This document shows positions 41,801-55,200 of a DNA stretch of 64,000 nucleotides, in pieces. A program made the translations under genes and the position numbers. Source of the DNA: Gymnogyps californianus (lineage: Eukaryota > Chordata > Aves > Accipitriformes > Cathartidae). The notes below the pieces were generated by a model. That model was given only the letters and a program-made list of their open reading frames with translations. It made no database searches and had not been told where the DNA came from. The stretch is taken from positions 7,118,368 to 7,182,367 of the forward strand of contig NC_059481.1 of NCBI RefSeq assembly GCF_018139145.2, in the 5' to 3' direction. Within the stretch, counting starts at the first letter, position 1. The number at the start of each line of letters is the position of its first letter.

Positions 41801-44800
41801 ACATTTTGACATCGTAAAAAAACCTAGCAGTACAATTTACATAGCCTGTTCTTTAGGAAATTACTCCGTACTACACTGAATTCTTTCCTAAGGCTTGTTT
41901 CCAATTTTGTTCAGAAGATATAACAGTTCACGCAAAGAGAATATGGAAAACGAATTAAATGCAGACTACGAAAGTCCATAAAAGTTCATAATCTCTTGCT
42001 GGGTAAGTTACATTAGAGCATCCTTTGGGCATTTCCCCTGTCAGTTCGTTAGTCCATAAAGAAAACGCACAGTCCTGGATAAATGACAAAGGCGGAAGAC
42101 ACTGTGTCAAAGCAGAGTGAGGTGGCACAAATGCAACTTACCACAGCGAATTTTAGATTCCTATTCCACTGTCTCTTCCTTTCCTTTCACAGCTGAATAA
42201 GAACATCTGCTTTGCAACCACAAAAGCAGCCTTCCAGCAACCACTGTTTTCTGAAAGAGGCAGCAAGTCTCAAAAAATTAAGCCAACCCCCTTTGCTGAA
42301 GGAACATAATAAAGGACCATTTCTGCCAGTGCAACCATCCTTTACAACTAAAGGGAACATGGACAACCTTTAGCTGTACAAGCAGCTCTGGGCTCCCTAT
42401 TGCTCCACAACTGAAGGCCAAGCTAAGCTTTTTGATGACTTAATACTATGAATATCTTCCTCTTAGCTACCTTTTACAAAAACATGCTTCTTGTTTAGGA
42501 ACTATGACACTGGTTTTAAATCACAGCTAAGACAGCTGAAGTTCTGTATTTATGTCATTTTTCTTATAGAACAGAAAAGCAATTATCTGGAGGTCAGTGC
42601 TTTGAAGCATGAATTTGTGTCCATGTCTGTGCAAAGTACTAGCTGTTTGCAGACATGAGCTTTAGGAACTCAGATCTCTGCAGACGTGCAGGGTAGTGCA
42701 CACGCAGGTACACCCAGCACAACCGGCACACCATTATGCACAGTTGTCCTTACAGGCAAGTCCCAGGCTTGGCTGGTCAGTGCTTGACACCAGGCCTCTA
42801 ACAGATTCCTGAGGCTCAGAGAATGCAAATTTGGGCAGGACTGCAGCATTCCAACAATGCCCATATAAATTTGAAAAGATCAGTTACACAACGCACTGTT
42901 TGTTAGTTAGTTTGAATGTTTATTCGACACTGCTACAGTCTGATGTGAAAACTCCTGGAGAATGAATAAAAAAGGAAGGAACACAACATTTAAGGAGCGT
43001 CCTTTGGAACTCAACATAAGCGCCCTGCCTTTCAGGACATCTCCCTGCTCTAAAGCCGTCCGCTGGTTTGAAGGTAAGACCCACCCCCTAGTGGCTGCCT
43101 GCTATTTTCACACACAGACAAGCTCCGTCTGCAGAAAAACCAGTAACGCTTGCCAGTAGCAAGTCTGACAAATCAAAAGGATTGGTAAGAGACCCTCAGA
43201 AGTTACACGTGATTTTGTATTAACTGACTTGGGTTACATACGTACTGCATAGGAGTTCTGCTGGAGAGCTCTCATTGCACAAAAGCCTTTGCCTGACAAA
43301 GGGAATCGAACACAAATTGCTGATCTGAATTACTCATTTTTAATTGAAATATTTTTGATTGTCTATTCCTTCTTTCTTGGTAAGATAAGAGGTGTGCTTT
43401 TTCTTAAGAGATGTTTTTTCCCAAAGACAGGCGATTACCTTTGTTTTTCTTGTTTACCAAGAGTAGCCCAATTACACACACATTATTATGACGCAATAAC
43501 CCTCAAGACCATATGGTAGAACTACTCCTAATTTCTATGAAAATCCAGTAAAAGATCAAAGCTTACCAACTTCTGTTGCAGATATGCATTCTGACCATCT
43601 CGGACTGTCCAATGGATCCTATGGGAGGTGAACAAGACTTACGTATGGAAACACACCTCCACTGCTATCAGCAAAGCTCAGACTTTACAGTGGTGGCAGG
43701 GGTGTATGTACACAAAACCAGACTTACGGGATACACAGGACAGGTAGAATAGTTTGCTAGGTTTTACATCTGAAGGTTACTTCCAATAAGCTTCACTTAC
43801 TTACATTCAGATCCATTTTCTGTTTCCTTCAGGGGTTTTCAGAGTAGTCCTCCCTGACAGCTTCTGCCGCTGTAAAACTAGTTGCCCATGCTAGAACGAT
43901 TCCTTTTTCTCTTGAGAGGATTGAAATGGAGCACCAATGCACACAACAAGAACACACTCCTCTATTTCCATTTCTGTCACATTTTGACCTAAACACAATA
44001 CCATGCAGGTATTTTTGCATGGGAACATGGTGTATTCTCTGTACGTGGCTGCATCACTAGGAAATCAGAGCTAGTTGCTTTTTTCGTATTAAAAAAAAAA
44101 ATGAGGATCACTCCTAGAAAGCAAGAGTGGCACTTAATTCCTTCAGAATTGGTAAGTGCTTTGAAACCCCCCCACGCAAAGCAGTGCAAAGTATGTTGGC
44201 CTCACAACTCACTAACTGCCACTGCTATACTTTAAAAAGCTCCTGCCTACAGACTAGAGTAGCAAGGTCATCAGCAAACTTCTAATTATCCAATCAAAAG
44301 AAAGGAGAAACAGAAAACATGTCAAAAGTTATGGTTATGTCAGAGCAGTGCTTGTTACTAATTTAAATAAGATGTAATAAGGAAGTGTGAAGTCATACCT
44401 CTGTGCCTGCTCATCACCTATTCTCATGCTGCAGAGAGGCAAAGTCCAAACTCCTTGCTCATAGACTGATGCTACTCTCCCTCACATTCACTGGGGACTA
44501 GAAATTTTTACATCCTGTACAGAAATTTGTCAAAACACACATAATCAGGGAGTTTTGCTAGTGGTTTTTTGGGGGGTGGGGTTGGGGGTGTTGTTAAATG
44601 GAACACTGCAGCAGAATCAGCTGTATTTATGGGCTCTCAGGAAACACTTTCTGCTTTGTGATAATTTTTAGCCTATTTTGTGAAAAACTGCTCTCCTCAC
44701 TTACCGGCAGGGTTTAAAACTGGGCAGCTGTTACTATCACAGGCCACAACTCCATGCCATCCATGCCCATTAAACAATGGGAATTATATGCCACCAAACC

Positions 44801-47638
44801 AAACCCCGAAAGTTTCTAGTCTCTTGAAAACAAAACGCACAGGCTTCTTTACCAGCAGAGTACCACATAAGGACGTGGGACTAGGAAGACCAGATCAGAT
44901 AAGTAAGCTTTCTTATTTTGGGGAGACCAGCATAGCTGCGTATGTATTACTGCAATAGTTTATGTCTGAATTACCTTTTCAAGACTGCCTAGAACCATGA
45001 AGATGCCAATTATTTTTAAAAAATGAAAGCCTGTACATAAAATTAACTGAAAGACACGTAAGCCTGCTCTCATCACTCCTGCATTCTCAGATGACATCTG
45101 AAATGCTGTAACAACTTCAATGTGTTGCTGGTAGAAATAAAAAAAGTGGTGCTGATACTGGCAGCACCAGTGGGCCTGCCAGTGTTCAGGGAAAAGGGCT
45201 GCAACTCTTCCTTCTGGCACAGGCTCTGACTGTTCTACAGGGGCAGCAGGTTATCATTTATGCAGCTAATTTCATAGCATTATATACTATATAGTAAGGT
45301 TTGCACCTGCATCCATCTTGTGCTTTTCCAAAGTTTTTAGCCAAGACAAACTGAAAACTTAATACATACCTTAAAATTAAGGCAACTATTTCCTGGTCAC
45401 TAAGCTGACTTCCCTGATGTACTACTTTACCAACATGCTATTTCAGTAATCAGATATGTAGATTCCTTTATCGCCAGTTCAGTTAATTCTACCTTACCTT
45501 TCTATTCTGCAGTGTGATGAACTTGAAATATTTGGCCATTAATTCAGTAAGGACAAAAGTATAATTAGGAGGGAAATCACTGCAGCCAGCTCCACTGTTA
45601 CATGATCCATACTGGAAGTTCACTATCAAGCTCTGCATTACGAATGCTCCTTCTAGTAAAGGAGTTTCTTCTCGTGTACTTTCTGCAAAGAAGAATTTTC
45701 AACGCCAGGTTTCCACTCTGGCAAGATTACCTCAAAATCATTTAAGTCTTTGGCAAGGCTTTTAAATGTATGTAGATTTAGTTTTAAGTGCATGCTATAG
45801 GTTTGATTAAGTATCACCATTGCTAATCCAATGCCAATATATAAAAGCACCTACCAAAGTGAATGCCGGATCTCATTTTCCTTAAATTCTACAGCCTGTT
45901 TCTCACTTAGATCTTCCCCCAAATTCTAAGCCCTAAAGTTGAAAAGAAGAAGGGTGGAAGCAGGTCACAATTTTTCTGGGAAGACATTGCTTGTTTTTAA
46001 TATAATTTAGAAACTGATACATTAACCAACATGTTTTAAAAGTGCAGTCATCTTAACAGGCTGTAATTTATATATAGTGTTTTCACAGCCTACCATATCT
46101 ACTGTGCTCAGCAACTTTTGTAGAAAATGCACAAGTACTGCAGAATACTGTAAAGACAAGGTAAATTAGCTAAATATTTAAACAACAGGAGTTTTTGTTC
46201 AGTTATTTCTAAAGAAAATTTAATACACACTCAACAGCTCAAGAAAAAAGATAGCATCAGTAGTCACTAAGACTACAGTTTATTTCCTTAGGAACCTATT
46301 TTTTCAGTTGTCTAGCTAATTGCTATTAAAGTCAATAAAAAGGACCCTTAGAACATGTCCATAGTTAGCATTAGGATAACAAGCAGAGAATTGCAGGTTT
46401 CTCTAGTGGGAATGATTTGCTGCAACAGATATATTATGTGCACAGAGAGGTATATGGTGTTTAATCGTATTGAAGAGAACTTATTTTCAAGTTTTAGGCA
46501 AGTTTTTCAAGTCTATTCAAATAATGTGAGTAAAGCTAAAGCGATCCCACCAGTTTGTGTATCTGCTCAACCTGCCTCTCCCCAGCCTTTACTTATCATA
46601 AGAGCTCCTGCCTGCCATCACATCCTTACACTACCTTCAGAGTAACAACACTGCTCAGCAAATTTTGTCATGCTGAGAAAAGTAACAGACTCCCGAACAG
46701 AGAATTGCAGCGGCATTAATGTTTTACTGAAACTGTTAAACCTCTGAGACTCTCCCCACTACTCACAGTTCCTTTATTTCAGTTGTCCCCAGGTGAGCAG
46801 AAGTCCCATCCCTCATGTCTGTCATCCGTCCATCCATCTGGCTGCCCCCACCCCCCAACTCTGAACAGACATACAGAACATCAGGTCAGAAACACAAGAG
46901 AACACCACAAAACAGAGCAAGCTGTTGCAGACAATGAAAACACATGACACTCCTGGTTTGATAATGGCCTGTACTGGTACCAAACACTGGCATTTATAAT
47001 TCAAAACTAAATGAAGCTACTGGAGATTCTGAAGTACTCCTGACTTAAAGTTCTTCACAGAGAGCAAGCCACAATGCAAAAAAACAAAACCAAAAAACCA
47101 AGATGTACACACAAAACCCAGTATAGACCCCTAACCACAAGCAGAGCACCTAATTTCCTCATACAAAAATGTAACATCTTTTACCACTTTCATATGATAT
47201 ACAGAATACATGATCTGGCGAGGTCCAATTATGTAACACAAACCATACTTATTCCTTTGTCAGCAACCAGCAACAGTGACAGATACCAAACCTGCCTTAC
47301 TGGCAGCCTCTCTGGGCTGAGGGAATAGTCAGACATTTTGCATTCATCTCCTCTCTTCCACTGTCACTTTGTCAATGCCAAGAGATGAGGAGCAATAGGC
47401 AGTTAGTGCTGCATAATAAACTTCAGTGGGAAACATCATATACTTTGTTAGAGGGCAGATTAGAGCAACTTCAGAATCGGCATTGGTGAACTAACAACTG
47501 ACAAAGTTAGCCTAAAATTTGTTCTTGTCATTCTAAGTATAAATTGTGCTTTCTGCTCTCTTCTCCAGGTTTACATGGTGGCAATTCTAGTTGCACAGCA
47601 GCATGTGAAACCAAGTGTTTCTCTCTTCACTTCTGGTC
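38894..47638. other. Intergenic region between the CR1 fragment and LTR copy 3
   Basis: About 8.7 kb of AT-rich DNA. I see no coding exon, RNA gene or recognisable transposon. A G-rich patch lies at about 44571-44588 and an A/C-rich stretch near 47075-47100. The open frames are short and match no family I know. Confidence 0.6.
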
Positions 47639-48223
47639 TGTCGTGGTTTAACCCCAGCCAGCAGCTAAGCACCACGCAGCCGCTCGCTCACTGCCCCCCC
47701 ACCCCTGGGATGGGGGAGAGAATCAGGAAAAAAAACTCGTGAGTTGAGATAAAGACAGTTTAATAGGACAGAAAGGAATGAAAAACAATGATAATGATAA
47801 TAATAATAATATGACAATAGCAATACTAAAAGAATTAAACTATACAAAGTAAGTGGTGCACAATGCAATTTCTCACCACTCATTGACCGATGCCCAGTTA
47901 GTTCCCGAGCCGCGATCCCCCCTCCCAGTTAACTCCCCCCAGTTTATATACTGGGCATGATGTCATATGGTATGGAATAGCTCTTTGGCCAGTTTGGGTC
48001 AGCTGTCCTGGCGGTGTCCCCTCCCAGCTTCTTGTGCCCCCTCCAGCCTTCTTGCTGGCTGGGCACGAGAAGCTGAAAAATCCTTGACTTAGTATAAACA
48101 CTACTTAGCAACAACTAAAAACATCAGGGTGTTATCAACATTCTTTTCCTACTAAATCCAAAACACAGCACTATACCAGCTACTAGGAAGAAAATTAACT
48201 CTGTCCTAGCCGAAACCAGGACA
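47639..48223 (-). mobile_element. Solo LTR of an avian ERVL-like endogenous retrovirus, copy 3
   Basis: This 585-bp LTR has the same orientation and family as the copies at 677-1263 and 11000-11614. On the minus strand it starts TGTCCTGGTTTCGGCTAGGA and ends CCACGACA, so the termini are the inverted pair TGTC...GACA. TGGTC at 47634-47638 and 48224-48228 is an exact 5-bp target-site duplication that fixes both ends. The TATA box is at plus 47943-47950 and an ATTAAA poly(A) signal at plus 47759-47764. It is a solo LTR, in intergenic DNA about 2.5 kb beyond the TJP1 poly(A) signals. ERVL-like placement is inferred from the 5-bp duplication. Confidence 0.93.
47943..47950 (-). promoter_or_regulatory. 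LTR TATA box, copy 3
   Basis: TATATAAA on the minus strand, in the same context as in the other two LTR copies. If active it would fire leftward into intergenic DNA, toward ENTREP2. Confidence 0.6.
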
Positions 48224-48228
48224 TGGTC

Positions 48229-50711
48229 TCCTTTATTACTCCTGCAGTAACAAAATAGGAAAATTGCACTTACAGAGGTTCTGTTTTGGACCTGTTCTCT
48301 GCATCTTACGCAGTAAGAACTGTTACTACTTAAAGTCACTGACAGACAGCTGTACGTGCTAAAATGCCATTTCACAGCAATTTGAAATGATCTGTGTTTC
48401 AAGTTTAATTAAGGTAACTAGGATAGCACCATTGCTTCCCACCAAAACATCCTTTAACCTTTGTCAAAACTGGGTTTCAAGCCAAATTCAGTGATAGCAT
48501 AATTATTTTAGTGTCACTGGAATGACAACTGTTTGGCATAGAGCCAAGCAGTCCACAGCATTCAAGCTAATAGAAAAATGTAATAAATAACATTCATGTC
48601 TACGTGTGTGTGTACAAACAGCCAGCTTCATACACTTTCACTAATATTAAGTGTATTTATTCTCAGATGCTTGCTCACAGGGTCATAATGCACAGTTCCT
48701 CTGGATACAACAAAAAACAATTTTACTCATTCATTTGGTCTTGCCAATGGACGGAGCTAGTTGCCAGAGAACCCCATACATAACAGACCACCACTAGCAC
48801 TCAGTGAGGCTTCTACAAATGCTTTCCTCACAAGTGACTTAGATACTAAGAAAACATTTTTCAGACATGCTCAACATCTTTTTTTCTCCAAACCTGTATG
48901 GCTTTGATTTCTGTAATCTGGTCCGGGTTACACTACAGCAGAGAATCTTCAACCAGACCCTAAACATTGCTGATTTGCTTCACCTAACTCAGGTTGGCAG
49001 GAACAGAAAAGTACTTTTACAACCATAACTTCTTTGTGTATGTGTAGTTTAATACTCATTACTACTTTTCTTGAAAAAAATAATAAAAATCTTTTTCCCC
49101 AAGAACCTAAGTCAGAGAGATGAGCAGTAATTCTGTATCCATTGAATATGTTTCCACCATTGAAGCCATTTGTTTAGAAACGAGCACAAGACTCGAGATT
49201 TACATTATTAAAAATTCTGTACAATTTGCAAGGCTAAAGTTGGCCAGTACATTGCTGAGACAAACAGGAAGAATTGAGAGATGCAGTTTTTGAAGTTCAC
49301 ATTGAATAGTGAATAGAGAACTACAGTAAATTAGAATATTACATGTGAACTTACCTCCTGCAGAGCCTAGACTATATAAAATATGTAAGGAACGTAATCT
49401 CTTGCAAGGATAAAGATTTCAAAACCACTGGTATTTTAAAATAAGAAAATGTGTTATTTTAACACAGTTATTCTCAATAGCCATGTTTTAAACCAAAAGC
49501 ATTGAGATTTAATGACAAGGAAAACAGGTATGTGGTTTAAATTAACTGCTTCAATAAACATTTCTACAGGTAGACAGCAAAAGACAATTCCATTGACAGG
49601 CTGCTTAGCAGTAGAGAACTACCACATTTTTGAACAGCATCAACTTTCTCATTTCATTTATGAAATGACAGCAGAGCAAAAGCTGTCAGGTTTTTTTCAT
49701 TTTGAAAGACATGACCCTATACTCTTTAGAAGAAGAGCAGAAAGATATTATCTGCATCATTACAGTAAAAGCAACTCAGGACAGTTAGACCTTACAGCAT
49801 GCTAGACTCAGGATGTCCAAAACACAAAATGACACCATTGCAAATAGTCCATGCAGTGTAACTCCAGGGTTCCTCAAGTCCGACCGACTCCTTTTGTAGT
49901 GTTTCACATACTTCTTACTAAGATCTGAACTAGAAAAGAACACTTAGAAATTTTAGCATTAGAATTTTCTCCAAGATGCTTTGCATGCCATTTTGAAACC
50001 CTCCTTTCTGCTAATTCAAAAAAAATACCACCAATATATCATCACTAAGACAAACGAAAAATGTCATCCTGACATGAACAGGTTTATTGCTGTTCAAATT
50101 ATCTCTCTGCTCTTAGAGTTGAGATAAGCCATGAGGAGTAGCAGTAACAGTAGTGAATGCATCTTCTAGGGCAAGTCATGCCTGAGAAACAGTAAAAGTC
50201 AAGTAAAAGTACAAAAGTACAAAAAGGAAACCTCAGGGGTATGCGCTGTTTCTGAGCACTATTTAAAAATAACTTCTGGAATTTATTTTCTCTTATAGAA
50301 TAATAGTAGCTTACTAGTTAGCCACCGAGTACTCCAAACAGGCCTGATAAGGGGATTCGGTAGGAATATCTTTATAATTGTATAACTAGACTATGTGTAA
50401 ATCTACATGCTAGAACACTACCAAAGTATTTGGAAGAATAGGTGTAATAAGTAAACTAGCACCAACATAGTGATTCAAGGGACAAGTCTACCACTCCTAC
50501 TTGTATTGAGTATTTCCAACGGATCCACACTGGAGTTCCTCATTTCAGAAGCCCTGCTGTAGACAACTCCAACTGACTCCACAAAAGAGCTCTGCTTCAT
50601 GTATGAACACGCAGCAGAATCCAGCTGTCTACTTACGTAGAAAAAAAACAAAATTGATTTTGTCATGTTCACATAAATGCATTTCAGAAACAATAAGGTA
50701 CTACAATCTCC
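48229..50711. other. Intergenic region between LTR copy 3 and the TJP1 poly(A) signals
   Basis: About 2.5 kb of AT-rich DNA with a short TG run near 48604. No exon, RNA gene or further repeat is recognisable. Part of it could be TJP1 3'UTR if a more distal poly(A) site is used. Confidence 0.5.
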
Positions 50712-50737
50712 TTTATTATTTTAAAAACAGTTTTATT
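50712..50737 (-). terminator. TJP1: Candidate TJP1 poly(A) signals, a pair of AATAAA
   Basis: Two AATAAA hexamers on the minus strand (plus TTTATT at 50712-50717 and 50732-50737) lie 20 bp apart, about 1.43-1.46 kb beyond the stop codon. A further AATAAA at plus 51068-51073 could give a shorter 3'UTR. Confidence 0.45.
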
Positions 50738-51143
50738 CTGTATATTTAGAAACGTGTAATTTTAATAACTGCAGAGAAAAAAATCAACCACACCTGAACA
50801 GCTAATAACTCATTAACAGAATGCAGTGGTATATTATCTAAACAGTAGTAGTGCCATTGTGCCATAATAAATTGTCTATTAGTAAAAAAATACATTTCAG
50901 GGCACATAGTACAGCATCCTTATGACAAATTACAGTAGGGATACTTTTCAGGAATTTAATCAAAGTAGAGAATTCCGAGTTATATTCTTTAAATGCAGCA
51001 CTTTAAAAGGTAACAACTTTGTGCATTTTTAAAAAATGTCCTTGTTCATATATTGTAGAAATGCTGCTTTATTGCTGCAGTTGTCAAAGTTCAAGGCTCA
51101 AAAGGTATGAGAGTACAAAGATATCCTTAAGAAACTTTGTTTG

Positions 51144-51171
51144 TTTTTATATATATTTATATATATAAAAA
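51144..51171. repeat. 28-bp AT-only perfect palindrome
   Basis: A 13-bp arm of five T and alternating A/T pairs perfectly with its inverse across a TT centre. In a TJP1 transcript it would form an A-U hairpin in the 3'UTR. Confidence 0.8.
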
Positions 51172-51878
51172 GGTAAAGCTTATAAAAGTTAATTTACAAA
51201 CCAAGAACAAAAGTGGTATGCACGCATTATATACAAGCAGTCTATAACATCTATAAATTTTCAAATGCATAGCAGAAAACATACCATCATTTTCTTCTGG
51301 TTCTCTTCTGGCTGATGAACACAAACAATACTCATTCTCTAAACCAAACTCACATTGTGTTTCCCCCCCCCTCCTCTTTCCCCAGTCTCTCATGATATAT
51401 TATCTAGATAAGCACAAAAGCCATACAAACTTAATACAGAGAACTATGAGAGCTAAGACTATTAAAAAAATGAGGGTAAGGCATCCCTGCTGGTTAATAG
51501 GTCTGTAATAATGTGGTTAATTTACAAATCCACAGAGGCAACTGAACCATAGTCATCCCACATGCTTTTCCCACTCCCCCCCGTTCTCATGACAATGTTT
51601 CCACATACAGTAAGATGTGTTTGCATTAGCCTCTCAGCAGAGGAAAACATCTAAACTGTGCTACCCCAAGCTGACTACCATTTCATTGGACATGTACACC
51701 GAAAGTCATTTAAAAAACTAGAGACCAAAATGTAGTCTTTTGAGTTACAGAGTCATAAAAACGTAGGCCAAATTCTGTGTTTTCACCAGTGGAGTATGAA
51801 CCAAATTCAGTTCCTCTGAATATAATTCCATTGGTACTTTCAGATTTTAAACAATGAAATACTAGTAGTGTCCTTTAA

Positions 51879-51936
51879 AAAAAAAAAAAACACAAAAAAG
51901 GAAACAAAACAAAAACCAAAGAACAACCAAACCAAA
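51879..51936. repeat. A-rich, CAAAC-type low-complexity tract
   Basis: A run of about 13 A followed by ACAAA, CCAAA and similar units on the plus strand, within the probable TJP1 3'UTR. In the mRNA this would be U- and GUUU-rich. Confidence 0.75.
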
Positions 51937-52170
51937 GCATACAGAACCTGCAAAAACCCTACCTTGTTCCCACTGTACACTCCCTGCTTGTGGCATGTAT
52001 TGTGACCATGGTTCAAAGAGTGTACTTGCTAAACCATTGTTAGTTAAAGCAAGACGCTTAAACACTAAGATCCATTATCACTTATAGAACAGTTAATACT
52101 TGATAGAGTGGTTCAGTTTACATGTAAGGTCCATCTCAGTTTCACATTATTTAGTCAGCTAACTTAGTAT

Positions 52171-52265
52171 TTAGAAGTGGTCAATTAGGACTGAGACACA
52201 GTTTGCTCCAACAAGATAGTTTGGATCCCCGGGAAGAGACTTGTTCTGCCAGGTTTTGGGGTCAC
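52171..52265 (-). CDS. TJP1: TJP1 (ZO-1) last coding exon, end of ZU5 domain and stop
   Basis: The terminal coding exon of tight junction protein 1, a scaffold linking claudins, occludin and JAMs to actin at cell junctions. It follows a TTTTCCTCCCACAG acceptor. The first two bases complete the split codon, then come 30 residues starting DPKTWQNK and ending ANCVSVLIDHF, then TAA at 52171-52173. The length (2 + 31 x 3 = 95 nt) fits the phase of the upstream exon. The ending CVSVLIDHF is the known C-terminus of ZO-1 and the end of its ZU5 domain, which TJP2 and TJP3 lack. That is the main reason for calling this gene TJP1. One residue, Ser in QNKSLPGDPN, is Cys in mammalian ZO-1 as I recall it. 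Confidence 0.97.
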
Positions 52266-55200
52266 CTGTGGGAGGAAAACACAATGCTGGTGTTTAGTAT
52301 CCGCTGTCAAACAGTGTACATCTTGAAACAACCAAGCTTTTGGGCAGGAGCTTTTAAGTTCTGAATAAACACCTGTTTGTGGTTGGTTTTTTTTTTTAAA
52401 CCTGCAGTATGTTAATAAAAAATTAACCCTTTATTTTCATATAATGTAGGATAGATCAGTTGTTCAAAACAGATGCTGTGGCACTCAGGAATTTTTAAAT
52501 ATAAGTCATTCTACTCTACAGCACCAACATAGTGCTTTCCATTTGAGAAGTGTTAACAGTGAATCAGGTATTCACTGGCTCTTTCCTAAATTGCCAGAAA
52601 AACCAAGACATTTCAATAGCTAATATGGGTAGGATGCATTTGAAGTTTCTTGGAACAGTTCTGAACACAGATGAGTCAAATCAGAAGTTATGTTGTAACT
52701 AAACACTAACACATTAGTAATTTTATTTTCTATTATGAAAATTATTGTAGACAGGATTGTAGTCATTTGGCAGCTACATCCAGTATACTCATTTAAAAGC
52801 CTGAAATGCTGACATTCTAAAAGGGATTCTAGTTAACTGGTACATACTTAAAAATCTTTACAACAAGATCTTATCTACTCATGGTCAAAGGTCCTGTGTA
52901 ACATTCTGTTACAAGGGAAAGTCATCAGCTGCCATCTCACCAGACAAAGGTCACATTCCCTCTGCACAGTCAATTGTCTCTTTCAACTGGAGAAAGTATT
53001 CTTCATTTACCCACCTAAACCCACTACTAAATGCTACCACTACACAAGAAGTGTCATCATCCCACTATGGCAGAACAGTGAAAAATGCACTGAAGTTCTC
53101 TTAAGCTTTCCAGATAAGTGACATTAAATAGCTTGGCCAAAGCAGATCTGCCTTGAGAAATGTGCAACAAGTTAGAGAACCCAGTCACACAGACTACAAA
53201 CACCTGACACGTCTGTATTAAATGAGACTGATGTAAATTCACATAATTTTCTTGAAGAACTCATGAAAACAAAATGAAATACACAACGCACTGAGTGATG
53301 GCAACATCTGATGTAGGGACAAAGAATACAAGTGGCCTGTGTACAGTTAGAGAATGCAAACAAGCTTACTGCAACCAGCCGAGTACTTATTTTAGTCAAG
53401 AAGCTCAATAAGGCTGGAGAATTTTTCATTTTATAGATGCAGGGAATTCCATTCAAGACTCACATAATCAAATATATTAGGAGAAGGGTAAAACGGGACT
53501 GTAGGACAACCAGGTCCTAGTCTTGCACATGAGACAATGGCAGACTTTTTTCCAACCTTTCCTCCTAAATACATAGTAAGGATTCAACTGTAGCCAGTGC
53601 AACTTCTAGCTGTTGAGGATGTTTTTCCCATACTTACATACAACTGCTTTGCAAAAAAAAAAATCCTTCAGTATTTTTTACTAATACATTCAATAGGCGT
53701 GGCCATAAAAGGCAACTTTTTTCCCCAGTCAGTTTTAACACCAGAATCATTCAAGCTTTTGAAGGGATTTAACAGTAAAATATCAATATATGAGGCTTAA
53801 ACGTGGCAGAAAGGATGTTAGTAAGTGCAAATGAATGTCACTTTTAAGACAGAACATGGATACATTGAGAAAAGATGAGGTAGAGCAGACGACTGAAGAG
53901 AGAAAAAACCCAGAATTGTATAAACTGTTATTATAAAGCCACCTCAAAAATCAGAGTCCCATAACCAACTAATTTAGAAAGAGAGAAAACAATTATTTAT
54001 TTAAGACACAGTATGGTCTACTTACATATCATAAGACAGAATTGCCTAATTTTAAAGTTTGTCTCAAAAGAGCAATGTTATGATATACATCCCATTTCAG
54101 ATTAACAGAATGTGGTGTTATATTTACAGTACAGAAAGTGTTAGGGTTTAAATATACACGCTCTTGCTCTCACCCACACATGCACACACACACACATCCC
54201 ACTTTGGAAAGGGAGAAAAATGTCTCAGTAACTTCAGTTATTGTTTAGATCATTTGAGTCCTCTCCCTTCACTTCAAGTAAGTTCATGAACAGGTGCTAT
54301 TAGTTACAAAGGAAGTGTTGTGTCATTTTTGTACATAGTTGTCATATCTTTTGGGACCCTTTCATTTATGAGTCCATGTTTTAACACTGCCATGTATACA
54401 CACATTGTTAAACAGATGCATGCAACACATGCATATAATAGCTTATAAAAAACAACTAAAAATTATTGCCATTAATACCTCTAGGTTATTGAATCCCCAT
54501 CGAGGGGAGTGATGCTTCAATCTTTCAAAGCATCAGTGCTTTGGTGTTGACAGTGATAGATACATCAGTGACGGAAGATATGCATACATGGTGGCTTAAA
54601 TGCTGTATACAGAAGTACATCATTCAGTCATTACTTAGATCATATGTACACATAATGGTTTGAACCTTCCACCATAAATTTTGAAGGTAGCTGAATAAAA
54701 CCTTAAGACTTTTTCCTCAGATGTGCAAACATTCCTTTTTAAATCTCTGTAACCTCACAGCCATTTCATGAAATTGCTTGAAACTTGCCCAGAATTCTCA
54801 ATGAGGCTCCTCACTGACAATTTCAGCCAATACATCCTCACCCTCTTCCCAGAAAGCCACAGTGAGGTAAAAATGAACAGGTAAATAAAATTGCAACCTA
54901 GCTGCAACTTCTACTATCAACCAGAAACTTCTGGGTAAAAGGCAGTAGAGGAGAAATAGGCAGAAGCAAGCAAGAAAAGTCTTGTGGAAAATCCAGCTAC
55001 GTTAGAATGACTTAAATGCTTTTACTGAACACTACAGTTTTCTTAAATGACCCAATTGTTAGCATCAACTTGCACACGTGGAAACAGTTAACAAGCATTA
55101 AATCATGATTTATGAGCATGCAGATTGTTAAGATTTGCCAGAGTCCTATATGGTTAATTAAGCAACAGACAAACACCAGTTATGTTACAAAGGCCAGAGG

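Larger units (their letters stand above)
50712..52170 (-). other. TJP1: TJP1 3'UTR (probable extent)
   Basis: The sequence just downstream of the TJP1 stop codon on the minus strand. Minus-strand AATAAA signals occur at plus 51068-51073, 50732-50737 and 50712-50717. The last two would give a 3'UTR of about 1.45 kb. There is no long open frame. It contains a 28-bp AT-only palindrome (51144-51171), an A-rich tract at about 51879-51936, and several ATTTA-type AU-rich patches. The endpoint is inferred from poly(A) signals only; no transcript evidence is available. Confidence 0.55.

Noticed and set aside
44571..44588. G-rich patch as a G-quadruplex
   Set aside because: There are only three long G-runs (G6, G4, G5) and no fourth run close by. 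The patch at 60347-60360 likewise has three runs.
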